Shown one piece after another: positions 24,028 to 33,899 of a DNA stretch of 64,000 bases. Within the stretch, counting starts at the first letter, position 1; every line of letters starts with the position of its first letter. The notes under the pieces are model-generated. The model ran no database searches. It worked only from the letters and a program-made list of their open reading frames with translations, and was not told the DNA's origin. This DNA is from Nocardia camponoti (lineage in GTDB: Bacteria > Actinomycetota > Actinomycetes > Mycobacteriales > Mycobacteriaceae). The stretch is from positions 62,001-126,000 of the forward strand of contig NZ_BMMW01000003.1 in NCBI RefSeq assembly GCF_014646135.1, written 5' to 3'. The translations under genes and the position numbers were made by a program.

Positions 24028-27000
24028 ATGGAGCGTTTCTCGCAAGCGACACGCGAATGGTTCGACGGGGCTTTCGACGGCCCAACGTCGGCCCAGCTTG
24101 GCGCGTGGGAAGCCATCGCGGGCGGCATGAACACGCTGGTCATCGCCCCTACCGGCTCTGGCAAGACGCTGTCGGCGTTCCTTTCGGCCATCGACCGGCT
24201 CGCCAATCGCGAGCCTCCCGAACCTGGCACCAAGCGGGGCACCTCGGTGCTTTACATCTCGCCGTTGAAAGCGCTCGCTGTCGACGTTGAGCGCAACCTG
24301 CGCGCGCCGCTGGTCGGGGTCACGCAAACCGCGAAGCGGCTGGGTCTTGAACCGCCCGACATCACCGTCGGCGTGCGGTCGGGCGACACCACCCCGCAGC
24401 AACGTCGCGTTTTGCAACGCACCCCGCCCGACATTCTCATCACCACGCCCGAGTCGCTTTTCCTCATGCTCACCTCGGCGGCACGGGAATCGCTCACAGA
24501 CGTGCACACCATCATCGTCGACGAAGTGCACGCCATCGCGGGCAGCAAACGCGGTGCGCACCTTTCGCTGTCGCTCGCCCGGCTCAACATGATCACCGAC
24601 AAGCCCGGGCAGCGCATCGGCTTGTCGGCAACTGTTCGGCCGCCCGAGGCCGTCGCGCGGTACCTGTGCGGCGACGAGCCGTGCGCGATCGTGAAGCCCG
24701 ACGCCGCGAAAACCTTCGACCTCACCGTGCGCGTGCCGGTCGCCGACATGACCGATCCGGGCGATTCCGCCCAGCCCGGCTCGGTCTGGCCGCACGTTGA
24801 CGAGGCGATTGTCAGTTTGGTGCTCGCGCATCGGTCGTCGATTGTGTTCGCGAATTCGCGGCGACTTTCCGAACGTCTCACCGCGCGGCTCAACGAGGAT
24901 TACGCGGCTCGGCTTGGTGAGCCGGTCGAAACCGAGCATGCGATGCCCGCGCAGATCGGGGCGTCGACGGCCGTTACGCATGGGGCCGACCAGTTGCTTG
25001 CGCGGGCGCATCACGGGTCGGTGAGTAAAGAGCAGCGCGCGATCATCGAAGACGATTTGAAGAGCGGGCGACTGCGGTGCGTTGTCGCGACGTCGAGCTT
25101 GGAGCTTGGTATCGACATGGGCGCGGTCGACCTTGTCGTGCAGGTCGAAGCGCCGCCGTCGGTGGCGAGCGGGTTGCAGCGAGTTGGGCGCGCTGGTCAC
25201 CAGGTTGGTGAGGTGTCACGCGGCGTGCTTTTCCCCAAGCATCGCACCGACGTTTTGCACTGCGCGGTCACCGCGCAACGCATGCTCGCTGGCGAAATCG
25301 AAGCCATCAAAATCCCGCTGCATCCGCTCGATATCCTCGCGCAGCAAACTGTTGCCGCGTCGGCGATGGAACCGCTCGACGTCGACGCGTGGTTCGACCT
25401 CGTGCGTTCCACCGGCTCGTATGCCACGTTGCCGCGTTCGGCGTATGAATCCGTGCTCGACCTACTCGCTGGCCGTTATCCGTCCGACGAGTTCGCCGAG
25501 CTGCGCCCACGCGTGGTGTGGGATCGTGACGCGGGCACCATCACCGGTCGCCCGGGTGCGCAGCGGTTGGCGGTCACGTCCGGGGGCGCGATCCCTGACC
25601 GTGGCATGTTCGCGGTGTACATGGTTGGTGAAAAGGCGTCGCGCGTAGGCGAACTCGATGAGGAGATGGTTTACGAGTCGCGGGTTGGCGACGTTTTCGC
25701 GCTCGGGGCAACGAGTTGGCGCATCGAGGAAATCACCTTCGACCGCGTGCTTGTTTCGCCCGCGTTCGGCATGCCTGGGCGGCTGCCGTTTTGGCGCGGG
25801 GACAGTTTGGGGCGGCCCGCTGAGTTGGGGGTCGCGCTTGGGTCGTTTATTCGGGCTGCCGGGCAGGTTTCCGATGATGAGATGGCCCAGGTTGTTTTTG
25901 AGATGAGCGCCGACCCGCCCACCGGGGATCCGACCGGCGAAGCGGTTACGCGCGTCACCGTACCGTCGACCAAGGCTGGCGAAGCGCTCGCGCAGCGGGT
26001 GCAAGAAGCGGGGCTCGACCAGAACGCGGCCGCGAATATGGTCAGTTTGCTTGTGGAACAACGTGCTTCGACGGGTCAGCTCCCTACCGACCGCACGCTG
26101 CTCGTTGAACGTTTTCGCGACGAGTTGGGCGACTGGCGACTGGTGCTGCACTCCCCCTTCGGCACGCCGGTCCACGCGCCGTGGGCGCTTGCCGTTGGGG
26201 CGCGGTTGAAAGAACAGTTCGGAATCGACGCCGCGCCAACACCTTCCGACGACGGCATCATCGTTCGACTACCCGACACCACCGATGATCCGCCCGGCGC
26301 GGAACTGTTCGCGTTCGATCCTGAGGAAATCGAGGACATCGTCACCCAAGAGGTTGGCGGCTCGGCGCTGTTCGCTTCGCGGTTCCGTGAATGTTCGGCG
26401 CGCGCGTTGTTGCTGCCGCGGCGCGATCCGGGCAAGCGCGCGCCATTGTGGCAGCAGCGGCAGCGGTCGGCGCAGTTGCTTGACGTCGCGCGGAAGTTCC
26501 CTGAGTTTCCGATGCTGTTGGAAACGGTGCGCGAGTGTTTGCGCGATGTGTACGACCTGCCGGAATTACGCGACCTCCTCACGAAGGTCGCGCGGCGCGA
26601 GGTGCGGTTGGTTGAGGTGGAGACGGCGTCGCCTTCGCCGTTCGCGACGTCGCTGTTGTTCTCCTACGTTGGGCAGTTCCTGTACGAGGGCGACTCACCG
26701 CTCGCCGAAAGACGCGCTGCCGCACTGGCTTTGGATACGAGTCTGCTGGCTGAGCTGCTTGGTCGAGTTGAGTTGCGCGAACTGCTCGACCCCGCGGTGA
26801 TCGCGGAAACGGAACGCGAGTTGCAGCGGTTGGTGCCAGACCGTAAGGCGCGCGACGCGGAGGGTTTGGCCGACCTCCTGCGCCTGCTCGGCCCGTTGAC
26901 GCCGGTTGAGGCGGCGATGCGGTGCGTGCCGCGAGACCAGGTTGATTTGGACGCCGATTATGGGGACACGTCGACGGAGAGTGTGGCGGGGACGCCGTCT

Positions 27001-29193
27001 GCGGGGGAAGCCGACCCGCGCGGTTCTGCTGCTGGGGGCAAGGTGCCGGGCCGTACGGCGACGCCACGCCGGGTTGCGAAATCATCCAGCGCGGGTGCCT
27101 CAGCTGGCACGGATGGAAATGCCCCCAGCAGCGGTGTCGAACCTGGCACAACGTCGGCTGGCGAGGGCGCACGGCCGGGCCATCGCGACAGTGTCGATAA
27201 CGGGGCTAGCGCGTCGAGCGTCGGCGACGTGAGCAGTACTGCCGCAGACGGGTCGCCCGGAACCGGCAAAACTGGCGGGGGCGATGAGGGTAGCGGCGCT
27301 GGCGCGGGCGCGGAGGCCGTGGGAAGTGCTGACGGCGCGCAGGGTTCGGGAGTTGCTGTGCCGACCGGGCCCGAAGCCGAAGCGATTCTCGCCAACTCCG
27401 ATGCGCCGCAATGGTTTTCCGAGCTCAAAAAAGCGCGGCGTGCGCTTGACGTGCAGTTCGCCGGGAAAACGTGGTGGGTCGCTATCGAGGACGCCGCCCG
27501 CCTCCGGGACGCGCTCGGGGTGCCGCTGCCTATCGGGGTTCCCGCCGCGTTCATTGAACCCGTTCCCGATCCGCTCGGCGACCTCGTCGGGCGATACGCG
27601 CGCACCCACGCGCCGTTCGCCACCCATGCTGTCGCCGCGCGATTTGGGCTTGGGCAAGCTGTCGCCGCGACCGCTTTGCATCGACTTCTCGCCGAAAAGC
27701 GGGTGGTTGAAGGCGAATTCACCCCTGCCGCACACGGGGCCGAATGGTGTGACACGCAAATCCTGCGACGGCTCAGAAGGCGTTCGCTCGCAGCGGCACG
27801 GCATGAAGTCGAGCCAGTGTCGACGGCGGCGTTCGGGCGCTTCCTTCCCGCATGGCAGCACGTCAACTCCACCGATCTGCGCGGCATCGACGGCGTCGCC
27901 ACCGTGGTGGAACAGCTTGCGGGCGTACCGATTCCGGCGTCCGCGTGGGAGTCGCTGATCCTGCCCATGCGGGTGCGCGACTACCGGCCCGCGATGCTCG
28001 ACGAGCTGATGGCCACCGGCGAAGTGCTGTGGTCCGGGCATGGGGCGATCACCGCGCGCGACGGGTGGATCGCGCTGCACATGACCGACCAGGCCCCGCT
28101 CACGCTCCCCCCGCCCGACGATATCGACCCCACCGACGTGCAACTCAACGTCTTGGCCGCGCTCGGTGCGCAGCTCGAACCGTGGCCGATCCCGGCGCAT
28201 CCAACCCCCGCTGAGCTGGACGAACCCGATCGTAAGCCGGGCGATCCGGTGCGCATCCCCCCGGTGCTGCACGGCAGTGGCGGCGCGTTCTTCTTCCGCC
28301 AGCTCGCTGACGCGACCGGGCTCGCCAACGACAAAGCGGTGGGCGACGCGCTATGGCAACTGGTCTGGGCAGGCTGCGTTTCCGGCGACACCTTCGCGCC
28401 CGTCCGCGCACTCCTCGCCGGCACGGTCCGGGCGACGACCGCGCATCGCAGTCCGCGCCGCGCCCCACGCGCCCGCGCGTACCTGCCGCGACCAGGCATG
28501 CCAACGCGCGGCGGCCCACCCAACCTCGCTGGCCGCTGGTCGCTGCTGCCCGACCGGGTCGTCGACAACACCGTGCGCGCGCACGCGGTCGCCGATCAGC
28601 TCATTGAGCGCTACGGGGTCGTCACGCGTGGGTCGGTGCAAAATGAGGGTGTGACAGGCGGTTTCGCGTTGATGTATCGGGTGCTCACCGAGTTTGAGGA
28701 CCGTGGACGATGCAGGCGCGGATATTTCATCGACACGCTTGGTGGTGCGCAGTTTTCGACAACCGACACCGTCGACCGGTTGCGTTCCTTCGACGGCGAT
28801 CGCGTCACCGAAAAGGCTGGTGTCGCACTGGCATTGGCGTCCTGCGACCCGGCCAACCCGTACGGGGCGGCGCTCGCGTGGCCGAAAAGTGAGGGCGAAG
28901 GCGGACATCGCCCTGGGCGAAAAGCGGGCGCGCTGGTGGTGCTTGTTGGCGGCGAACTCGTGCTTTACCTAGAACGCGGCGGAAAAACCCTCCTGACCTT
29001 CACCCAAGACCCCGGCCTGCGCCGCGCAGGAGCCGACGCGCTAGCTGGCCTAGTCCGCGACCACCGAGTCGACGCTTTGGTCATCGACAAGGTCGACGGC
29101 GACTCGATCCACGGCAACCCTCTCGCCGATTTCCTCGTCGAAGCGGGCTTCTCCGTGACGCCGCGCGGCCTACGACTGCGCAGGACGATCTAA
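24028..29193 (+). CDS. lhr: Lhr-type superfamily 2 DNA helicase with a disordered insert
   Basis: 1721 residues; mycobacterial Lhr, a 3'-5' DNA helicase of repair, is about 1510. Motif I APTGSGKT (40-47), motif II DEVH (165-168), motif III LSATVRPPEA and motif VI GLQRVGRAGHQVG are present, followed by the winged-helix, Lhr core and long C-terminal domain. Residues about 977-1112 are a Gly/Ser/Ala/Thr-rich segment without predicted structure, absent from the usual protein. ATG 24028 was chosen over 23998 because CACACT lies 7 nt upstream. nei overlaps its stop by 1 nt (TAATG), as in the M. tuberculosis lhr-nei pair. Confidence 0.95.
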   Translation: MERFSQATREWFDGAFDGPTSAQLGAWEAIAGGMNTLVIAPTGSGKTLSAFLSAIDRLANREPPEPGTKRGTSVLYISPLKALAVDVERNLRAPLVGVTQTAKRLGLEPPDITVGVRSGDTTPQQRRVLQRTPPDILITTPESLFLMLTSAARESLTDVHTIIVDEVHAIAGSKRGAHLSLSLARLNMITDKPGQRIGLSATVRPPEAVARYLCGDEPCAIVKPDAAKTFDLTVRVPVADMTDPGDSAQPGSVWPHVDEAIVSLVLAHRSSIVFANSRRLSERLTARLNEDYAARLGEPVETEHAMPAQIGASTAVTHGADQLLARAHHGSVSKEQRAIIEDDLKSGRLRCVVATSSLELGIDMGAVDLVVQVEAPPSVASGLQRVGRAGHQVGEVSRGVLFPKHRTDVLHCAVTAQRMLAGEIEAIKIPLHPLDILAQQTVAASAMEPLDVDAWFDLVRSTGSYATLPRSAYESVLDLLAGRYPSDEFAELRPRVVWDRDAGTITGRPGAQRLAVTSGGAIPDRGMFAVYMVGEKASRVGELDEEMVYESRVGDVFALGATSWRIEEITFDRVLVSPAFGMPGRLPFWRGDSLGRPAELGVALGSFIRAAGQVSDDEMAQVVFEMSADPPTGDPTGEAVTRVTVPSTKAGEALAQRVQEAGLDQNAAANMVSLLVEQRASTGQLPTDRTLLVERFRDELGDWRLVLHSPFGTPVHAPWALAVGARLKEQFGIDAAPTPSDDGIIVRLPDTTDDPPGAELFAFDPEEIEDIVTQEVGGSALFASRFRECSARALLLPRRDPGKRAPLWQQRQRSAQLLDVARKFPEFPMLLETVRECLRDVYDLPELRDLLTKVARREVRLVEVETASPSPFATSLLFSYVGQFLYEGDSPLAERRAAALALDTSLLAELLGRVELRELLDPAVIAETERELQRLVPDRKARDAEGLADLLRLLGPLTPVEAAMRCVPRDQVDLDADYGDTSTESVAGTPSAGEADPRGSAAGGKVPGRTATPRRVAKSSSAGASAGTDGNAPSSGVEPGTTSAGEGARPGHRDSVDNGASASSVGDVSSTAADGSPGTGKTGGGDEGSGAGAGAEAVGSADGAQGSGVAVPTGPEAEAILANSDAPQWFSELKKARRALDVQFAGKTWWVAIEDAARLRDALGVPLPIGVPAAFIEPVPDPLGDLVGRYARTHAPFATHAVAARFGLGQAVAATALHRLLAEKRVVEGEFTPAAHGAEWCDTQILRRLRRRSLAAARHEVEPVSTAAFGRFLPAWQHVNSTDLRGIDGVATVVEQLAGVPIPASAWESLILPMRVRDYRPAMLDELMATGEVLWSGHGAITARDGWIALHMTDQAPLTLPPPDDIDPTDVQLNVLAALGAQLEPWPIPAHPTPAELDEPDRKPGDPVRIPPVLHGSGGAFFFRQLADATGLANDKAVGDALWQLVWAGCVSGDTFAPVRALLAGTVRATTAHRSPRRAPRARAYLPRPGMPTRGGPPNLAGRWSLLPDRVVDNTVRAHAVADQLIERYGVVTRGSVQNEGVTGGFALMYRVLTEFEDRGRCRRGYFIDTLGGAQFSTTDTVDRLRSFDGDRVTEKAGVALALASCDPANPYGAALAWPKSEGEGGHRPGRKAGALVVLVGGELVLYLERGGKTLLTFTQDPGLRRAGADALAGLVRDHRVDALVIDKVDGDSIHGNPLADFLVEAGFSVTPRGLRLRRTI

Positions 29194-29969
29194 TGCCAGA
29201 GGGAGACACTGTCTTTCGCACTGCCGAGCGGCTACGACCCGCACTGGTAGGAAAAACCCTGTCCCGCAGCGATTTTCGCGTACCGCGTTTCGCGACCGTC
29301 GACCTGGTTGGCGACCTCATCACCGACGTCGGCACCTACGGCAAGCACCTGTTCATTCGCACCGACAAGCTCAGCATCCACACGCACCTCAAGATGGAAG
29401 GCGAGTGGCGGGTCTTTCACTGCGGGCAGCGTTGGACCAAACCCCGGGTCAACGCGCGGATCGTGCTCGCCAATGACGAGGTGGAAGCGGTCGGTTTCGA
29501 CCTCGGCAAGGTGGAAGTGCTGCCGCTCGCCGACGAGCAGAAGGTCATCGCCCACCTCGGTCCCGACCTGCTCGCGCCCAACTTCGACGCCGACGAAGCG
29601 CAGCGCAGATTGCTGGCCTATCCCAAGCGATCCATCGGTGCCGCCTTGCTCGACCAACGCAACCTCGCTGGCATCGGCAACATCTACCGCAGTGAAATCT
29701 GTTTCCTCCGCAAGGTGCACCCGGCGACCCTGGTGGGCGACATCGACGCGCTCCCCGCCCTCGTCGCCGAAGCTCACCGCGTGATGAATCAGGCTGCGCG
29801 CCAACCCCCTTGGCGGCAACTGGTGTACCGCAAGAACCGTCGCCCGTGCCCGCGCTGCGGAATGGCATTGGTGGCGCGCGTCCTTGACGACCCCGACTCC
29901 CCCGACCCGGTCAGCCAGCGCGAACGAGGAATCTACTTCTGCCCGCGCTGCCAACCCGAGCCGAGTTAA
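29193..29969 (+). CDS. nei: endonuclease VIII-like DNA glycosylase/AP lyase
   Basis: 258 residues of the Fpg/Nei family, excising oxidised pyrimidines. Pro2-Glu3 of PEGDTV is the catalytic start, GKHLFIR carries the conserved Lys, and the C-terminal zinc finger reads CPRCG then FCPRCQ. Coupled to lhr through TAATG, so a DNA helicase and a glycosylase are co-expressed. Its stop overlaps the glpD stop in TTAA. Confidence 0.95.
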   Translation: MPEGDTVFRTAERLRPALVGKTLSRSDFRVPRFATVDLVGDLITDVGTYGKHLFIRTDKLSIHTHLKMEGEWRVFHCGQRWTKPRVNARIVLANDEVEAVGFDLGKVEVLPLADEQKVIAHLGPDLLAPNFDADEAQRRLLAYPKRSIGAALLDQRNLAGIGNIYRSEICFLRKVHPATLVGDIDALPALVAEAHRVMNQAARQPPWRQLVYRKNRRPCPRCGMALVARVLDDPDSPDPVSQRERGIYFCPRCQPEPS

Positions 29970-31702
29970 CGCTCGCTCGGCACCGGCTCCAAAATCTGGG
30001 GGCGCGGTTCGGGGGCTGCCGCGCGCAACGCGTCCGCCGCCTTGTCGTCCGGCTGCGTCTGCGACTCGATTTCCGCCTCGACGCGCGCCCGGTACGTCGC
30101 GATTTCTCGGTCGACGTCGTCGGCGTCCCAGCCCAAAATCGGCGCGACCAACCCGGCAACTTGCTCGGCGCAATCCACCCCGCGATGCGGGTATTCGATC
30201 GAGATCCGGGTGCGGCGCGCCAGGATGTCGTCCAGGTGCAGGGCCCCCTCAGCCGCCGCCGCGTACACCGCTTCGACCTGCAAATACGCTGGCGCGTCGG
30301 TAATTGGTTGCAGCAGTTCAGGTTTCCCATCGGCCATCGCGAGCACATCTTCGGCGAGCGAACCGTAGCGGTCGAGCAGGTGCGTCATGCGGTAGGCGTG
30401 AATGCCGTAGTGCTCGGCCAGCGGCACCGTCTGGTTCACCAGCGCGAAGTACCCGTCGGCACCAAGCAGCGGCACCTTCTCGGTGACCGACTCCGGCACG
30501 CGGGCGGGGATGTCGCTCGCCGCCTCGTCGACCGCGTCGGCTGCCATCACCCGGTAGGTCGTGTACTTGCCGCCCGCGATGCTCACCAGCCCCGGCGCGA
30601 CGCGCGCGACCGCGTGCTCACGCGACAACTTCGACGTCTGGTCGCTCTCCCCCGCGAGCAGTGGCCGCAGGCCCGCGTAGACGCCGTCGATATCCGCGTG
30701 CGTGAGTGGCGTGACCAGCACTTCGTTCACTCGATCGAGCAGGTAGTCGATGTCGGCTTTGGTCGCGGCGGGGTGGGCGAGGTCGAGGTTCCAGTCGGTG
30801 TCGGTTGTCCCGACAATCCAGTGCGCGCCCCACGGGATCACGAACAACACCGAGGTTGCCGTGCGCAGGATAATGGCCGCGTCGCTCACGATCCGGTCGC
30901 GCGGTACCACAATGTGGACACCTTTCGACGCGCGCACATGGAACCGCCCGCGCTGCCGCGACAACGCTTGCACCTCGTCGGTCCACACGCCCGTCGCGTT
31001 GATCACCACGCTCGCGTGCGCTTCGCCGGTTCGCCCGTCGTCGGTGTCACGCAACTTCACGCCGGTCACCCGGTCGGCTTCCTTGATCAACCCAACAACC
31101 TGGGTCGAAGTGCGCACTACCGCACCATAATTCGCGGCCGTGCGCGCGACGGTCATCGTGTGGCGAGCGTCGTCGACAACGGTGTCGTAGTAGGTAACGC
31201 CGCCGATCATGGCGTCGTCACGCAACCCGGGCGCGAGTCGCTGCGCGCCGTGCTTTGTCAAATGACGTTGTCCCGGAACGGATTTCGCGCCGCCCATCGT
31301 GTCGTAAAGCGCGAGCCCGGCCGCGACATACGGCCGTTCCCACACGCGATGGGTGAGCGGATAGAGGAAGCGCAGCGGCTTGACAAGGTGCGGCGCGAGC
31401 GTCGACAGCGCGAGCTCGCGTTCCTTCAACGCCTCCTTGACCAGCCCAAACTCCAACTGTTCGAGGTAGCGCAGGCCGCCGTGGAACATCTTCGACGAGC
31501 GGCTCGACGTGCCAGCGGCGAGGTCGCGCGCTTCGACAAGCGCGACCGAAAGCCCGCGCGTTGCCGCGTCTAGCGCGATGCCCGCGCCAACGACGCCACC
31601 GCCGATCACGATCACGTCGAAGTGCTGCTTTTCCAACCGCGCCCACGCGGCTTCGCGCTGCTCGGGGCCAAGCTGGCCGTGCACCCCGTCGTTGCTGCCC
31701 AT
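29966..31702 (-). CDS. glpD: aerobic glycerol-3-phosphate dehydrogenase
   Basis: Membrane-associated FAD enzyme of 578 residues that oxidises sn-glycerol-3-phosphate to DHAP and passes electrons to quinone. FAD site VIVIGGGVVGAGIALDAATRG, then SSKMFHGGLRYLE and SIAGGKYTTYR are diagnostic. ATG 31702 has GGCGAGGAG 6 nt upstream. It corresponds to GlpD2 (Rv3302c, 585 residues). Divergent from glpK, which makes its substrate. In M. tuberculosis several genes separate nei and glpD2; here they touch. Confidence 0.96.
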   Translation of the reverse strand: MGSNDGVHGQLGPEQREAAWARLEKQHFDVIVIGGGVVGAGIALDAATRGLSVALVEARDLAAGTSSRSSKMFHGGLRYLEQLEFGLVKEALKERELALSTLAPHLVKPLRFLYPLTHRVWERPYVAAGLALYDTMGGAKSVPGQRHLTKHGAQRLAPGLRDDAMIGGVTYYDTVVDDARHTMTVARTAANYGAVVRTSTQVVGLIKEADRVTGVKLRDTDDGRTGEAHASVVINATGVWTDEVQALSRQRGRFHVRASKGVHIVVPRDRIVSDAAIILRTATSVLFVIPWGAHWIVGTTDTDWNLDLAHPAATKADIDYLLDRVNEVLVTPLTHADIDGVYAGLRPLLAGESDQTSKLSREHAVARVAPGLVSIAGGKYTTYRVMAADAVDEAASDIPARVPESVTEKVPLLGADGYFALVNQTVPLAEHYGIHAYRMTHLLDRYGSLAEDVLAMADGKPELLQPITDAPAYLQVEAVYAAAAEGALHLDDILARRTRISIEYPHRGVDCAEQVAGLVAPILGWDADDVDREIATYRARVEAEIESQTQPDDKAADALRAAAPEPRPQILEPVPSER

Positions 31703-31901
31703 TTTCGACTCCTCGCCGCCAACCAAGGTCCGGTCAGCTCCGGCCGACTTTCGCGCACGCCAGCGGGCCCGGCGACGCGGCTCTTAGGCTAGTCGCGAAA
31801 CCGTTTGCTCGCGATTGGCGCGCGCGATGAAACCAACCCGTCGCATCTGTTCTTGGCGAGCAGAGCTGGGTTTTCTGGATCAGCGCGACGCCCGCACGCG
31901 G

Positions 31902-31907
31902 TAACCT
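31902..31907 (+). promoter_or_regulatory. -10 hexamer TAACCT, leaderless glpK
   Basis: TAACCT is followed by GCCCGA and ATG 31914; there is no Shine-Dalgarno sequence. Confidence 0.6.
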
Positions 31908-31913
31908 GCCCGA

Positions 31914-33410
31914 ATGCGTCGCTATGTGGCTGCCATCGATCAGGGCACGACTTCGAGTCGCTGCATCATCTTCGATCGGCAGGGCAAGATCGTCGGCAGC
32001 GCCCAGCGCGAACACCGCCAGATCTTCCCCAAACCTGGTTGGGTGGAACATGATCCGCGCGAAATCTGGGTCAACACCGAGTGGGCGATGGGCGCCGCGC
32101 TGGGCAACGCGGGCGTCGCCGCCAGCGAACTGGCTGCCGTCGGTATCACCAATCAGCGCGAGACCACGGTGGTGTGGGACCGCGCGACCGGTGAGCCGGT
32201 GTACAACGCGATCGTCTGGCAAGACACCCGCACCGACGCGCTATGCGAGGAATTAGCCGGTGAGCAGGGCATTGCCCGTTACGCCGACCGGACCGGGCTA
32301 CCACTGTCCACTTATTTCGCAGGGCCGAAGCTGCGGTGGATTCTCGACAGCGTGGCTGGCGTGAGGGAGCGAGCCGAAGCCGGGGAACTCGCGTTCGGCA
32401 CGATGGACAGCTGGGTGCTGTGGCAGCTCACCGGCGAGCACCTCACCGATGTGACGAATGCGTCGCGCACGATGTTGATGGATTTGCGCACGCTGCAATG
32501 GGATTCGGCGATTTGCGCCGACTTCGACATTCCGATGTCGCTGCTGCCGGAGATTAGGTCGTCGTCGGAGGTGTATGCCGACGCGGTCTCCGGGCCGTTC
32601 GCTGGCGTGCCTGTCGCGGGCATTCTGGGCGACCAGCAGGCGGCCACGTTCGGGCAGGCGTGTCTGCTGCCTGGCGAGGCCAAAAACACTTACGGCACAG
32701 GCAATTTCATGTTGCTGAACACTGGAACAACGCCCGTGTTCAGCAAGCACGGGCTGCTCACGACCGCCTGCTACCAGCTTGGCGACGAACCCGCCGTTTA
32801 CGCGCTGGAAGGGTCGATCGCGGTCACCGGTTCGCTCGTGCACTGGTTGCGCGACAACCTCGGCATCATCGCCGACACCAGCGAAATCGAGCCGCTAGCC
32901 CGCAGTGTCGACGACAACGGTGGCGCGTACTTCGTGCCCGCGTTCTCGGGCCTGTTCGCGCCGCGCTGGCGTCCCGACGCGCGCGGAGTGATCGCCGGTC
33001 TCACACGCTTTGTCACCAAGGCCCACCTCGCGCGCGCCGCACTTGAGTCGACGGCGTTCCAGACCCGCGAGGTGGTCGACGCCATGCGCGCCGACGCCGC
33101 CGCCCAGCAGTTGGATTTGGAACTGACGACGTTGAAGGTCGACGGCGGGATGACCGCGAACTCACTGTTGATGCAGTTCCAGGCGGACTTATTGGACGTG
33201 CCGGTGGTGCGCCCGGTGGTGACGGAGACGACCGCGCTCGGCGCCGCTTACGCCGCCGGTCTCGCAGTGGGCTTCTGGGAGAGCACTGACGAGATCCGCG
33301 CGAACTGGGCAGCGGATCGCACGTGGACGCCGGATATGCCGGAACCCGAACGGACGCAGCGACTTTCGGAGTGGAACAAGGCGGTGGAACGGACGTACGG
33401 GTGGGCGTGA
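31914..33410 (+). CDS. glpK: glycerol kinase
   Basis: FGGY-family kinase of 498 residues that phosphorylates glycerol with ATP. The N-terminal phosphate loop [35 protein letters not shown] and [19 protein letters not shown] are all intact. Divergent from glpD, so uptake product and oxidation are paired. No transporter gene is adjacent. The 3' end (TACGGGTGGGCGTGA) resembles sequence repeated in the downstream array. Confidence 0.97.
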   Translation: MRRYVAAIDQGTTSSRCIIFDRQGKIVGSAQREHRQIFPKPGWVEHDPREIWVNTEWAMGAALGNAGVAASELAAVGITNQRETTVVWDRATGEPVYNAIVWQDTRTDALCEELAGEQGIARYADRTGLPLSTYFAGPKLRWILDSVAGVRERAEAGELAFGTMDSWVLWQLTGEHLTDVTNASRTMLMDLRTLQWDSAICADFDIPMSLLPEIRSSSEVYADAVSGPFAGVPVAGILGDQQAATFGQACLLPGEAKNTYGTGNFMLLNTGTTPVFSKHGLLTTACYQLGDEPAVYALEGSIAVTGSLVHWLRDNLGIIADTSEIEPLARSVDDNGGAYFVPAFSGLFAPRWRPDARGVIAGLTRFVTKAHLARAALESTAFQTREVVDAMRADAAAQQLDLELTTLKVDGGMTANSLLMQFQADLLDVPVVRPVVTETTALGAAYAAGLAVGFWESTDEIRANWAADRTWTPDMPEPERTQRLSEWNKAVERTYGWA

Positions 33411-33877
33411 GAATACTCGCCGCGAGCCGTCGTCAACCGGCTAGTCGGGCACTGGGTCGCCGATACGATCAGCGCTCAGCCTGGCACGCCGCTGGGACCG
33501 CCCACACGACGATCACTCAGCCTGGTGCAGCGGCCAAGTCGCCGACACGATCAGCGCTCGGCCAGGCACCCCGGCTGAGCCGCCCGCACGACGATTGTCC
33601 TGCCGGGTCCACCGGCCGGGTGGCCGACACGACGATCGCTCAGCCAGGCGCACCGGACAGTACGGGTGGCGTGAAAGCAGCCGCTGTGCATCGGTAAGCG
33701 CGGCACTGGGCCGCCCAGCCGAACTCAGCCGGGCGCACCGGACAGTAAGGGGGTGTGAGAGTGGTCGCCATGAATCGGCTAGCGCGGAAGTTGGTCGCCG
33801 ACACGATCAGTGCTCAGCCGGGCGCACCGGCTAGGTCGCCGACACGCTCAGCACTCATCCGGCGCACCGGACGGCGG
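33399..33877. repeat. composite tandem array (about 41-bp units plus a longer spacer element)
   Basis: Eight A units of about 41 nt (starts 33456, 33498, 33538, 33579, 33620, 33710, 33794, 33835) share GTCGCCGACACGATCAG...CTCAGCC.GGCGCACCGG. In the first block they alternate between two subtypes. Three B elements of about 45-57 nt (33399, about 33655 and about 33745) with GGTG.GCGTGA...ATCGGCTAGCGCGG precede the blocks; the first begins inside the end of glpK. The array fills the 489-bp gap. No protein-like frame or unique spacers are seen. Confidence 0.75.
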
Positions 33878-33899
33878 CCTGGGCCGAAGGTCAGGGCCG

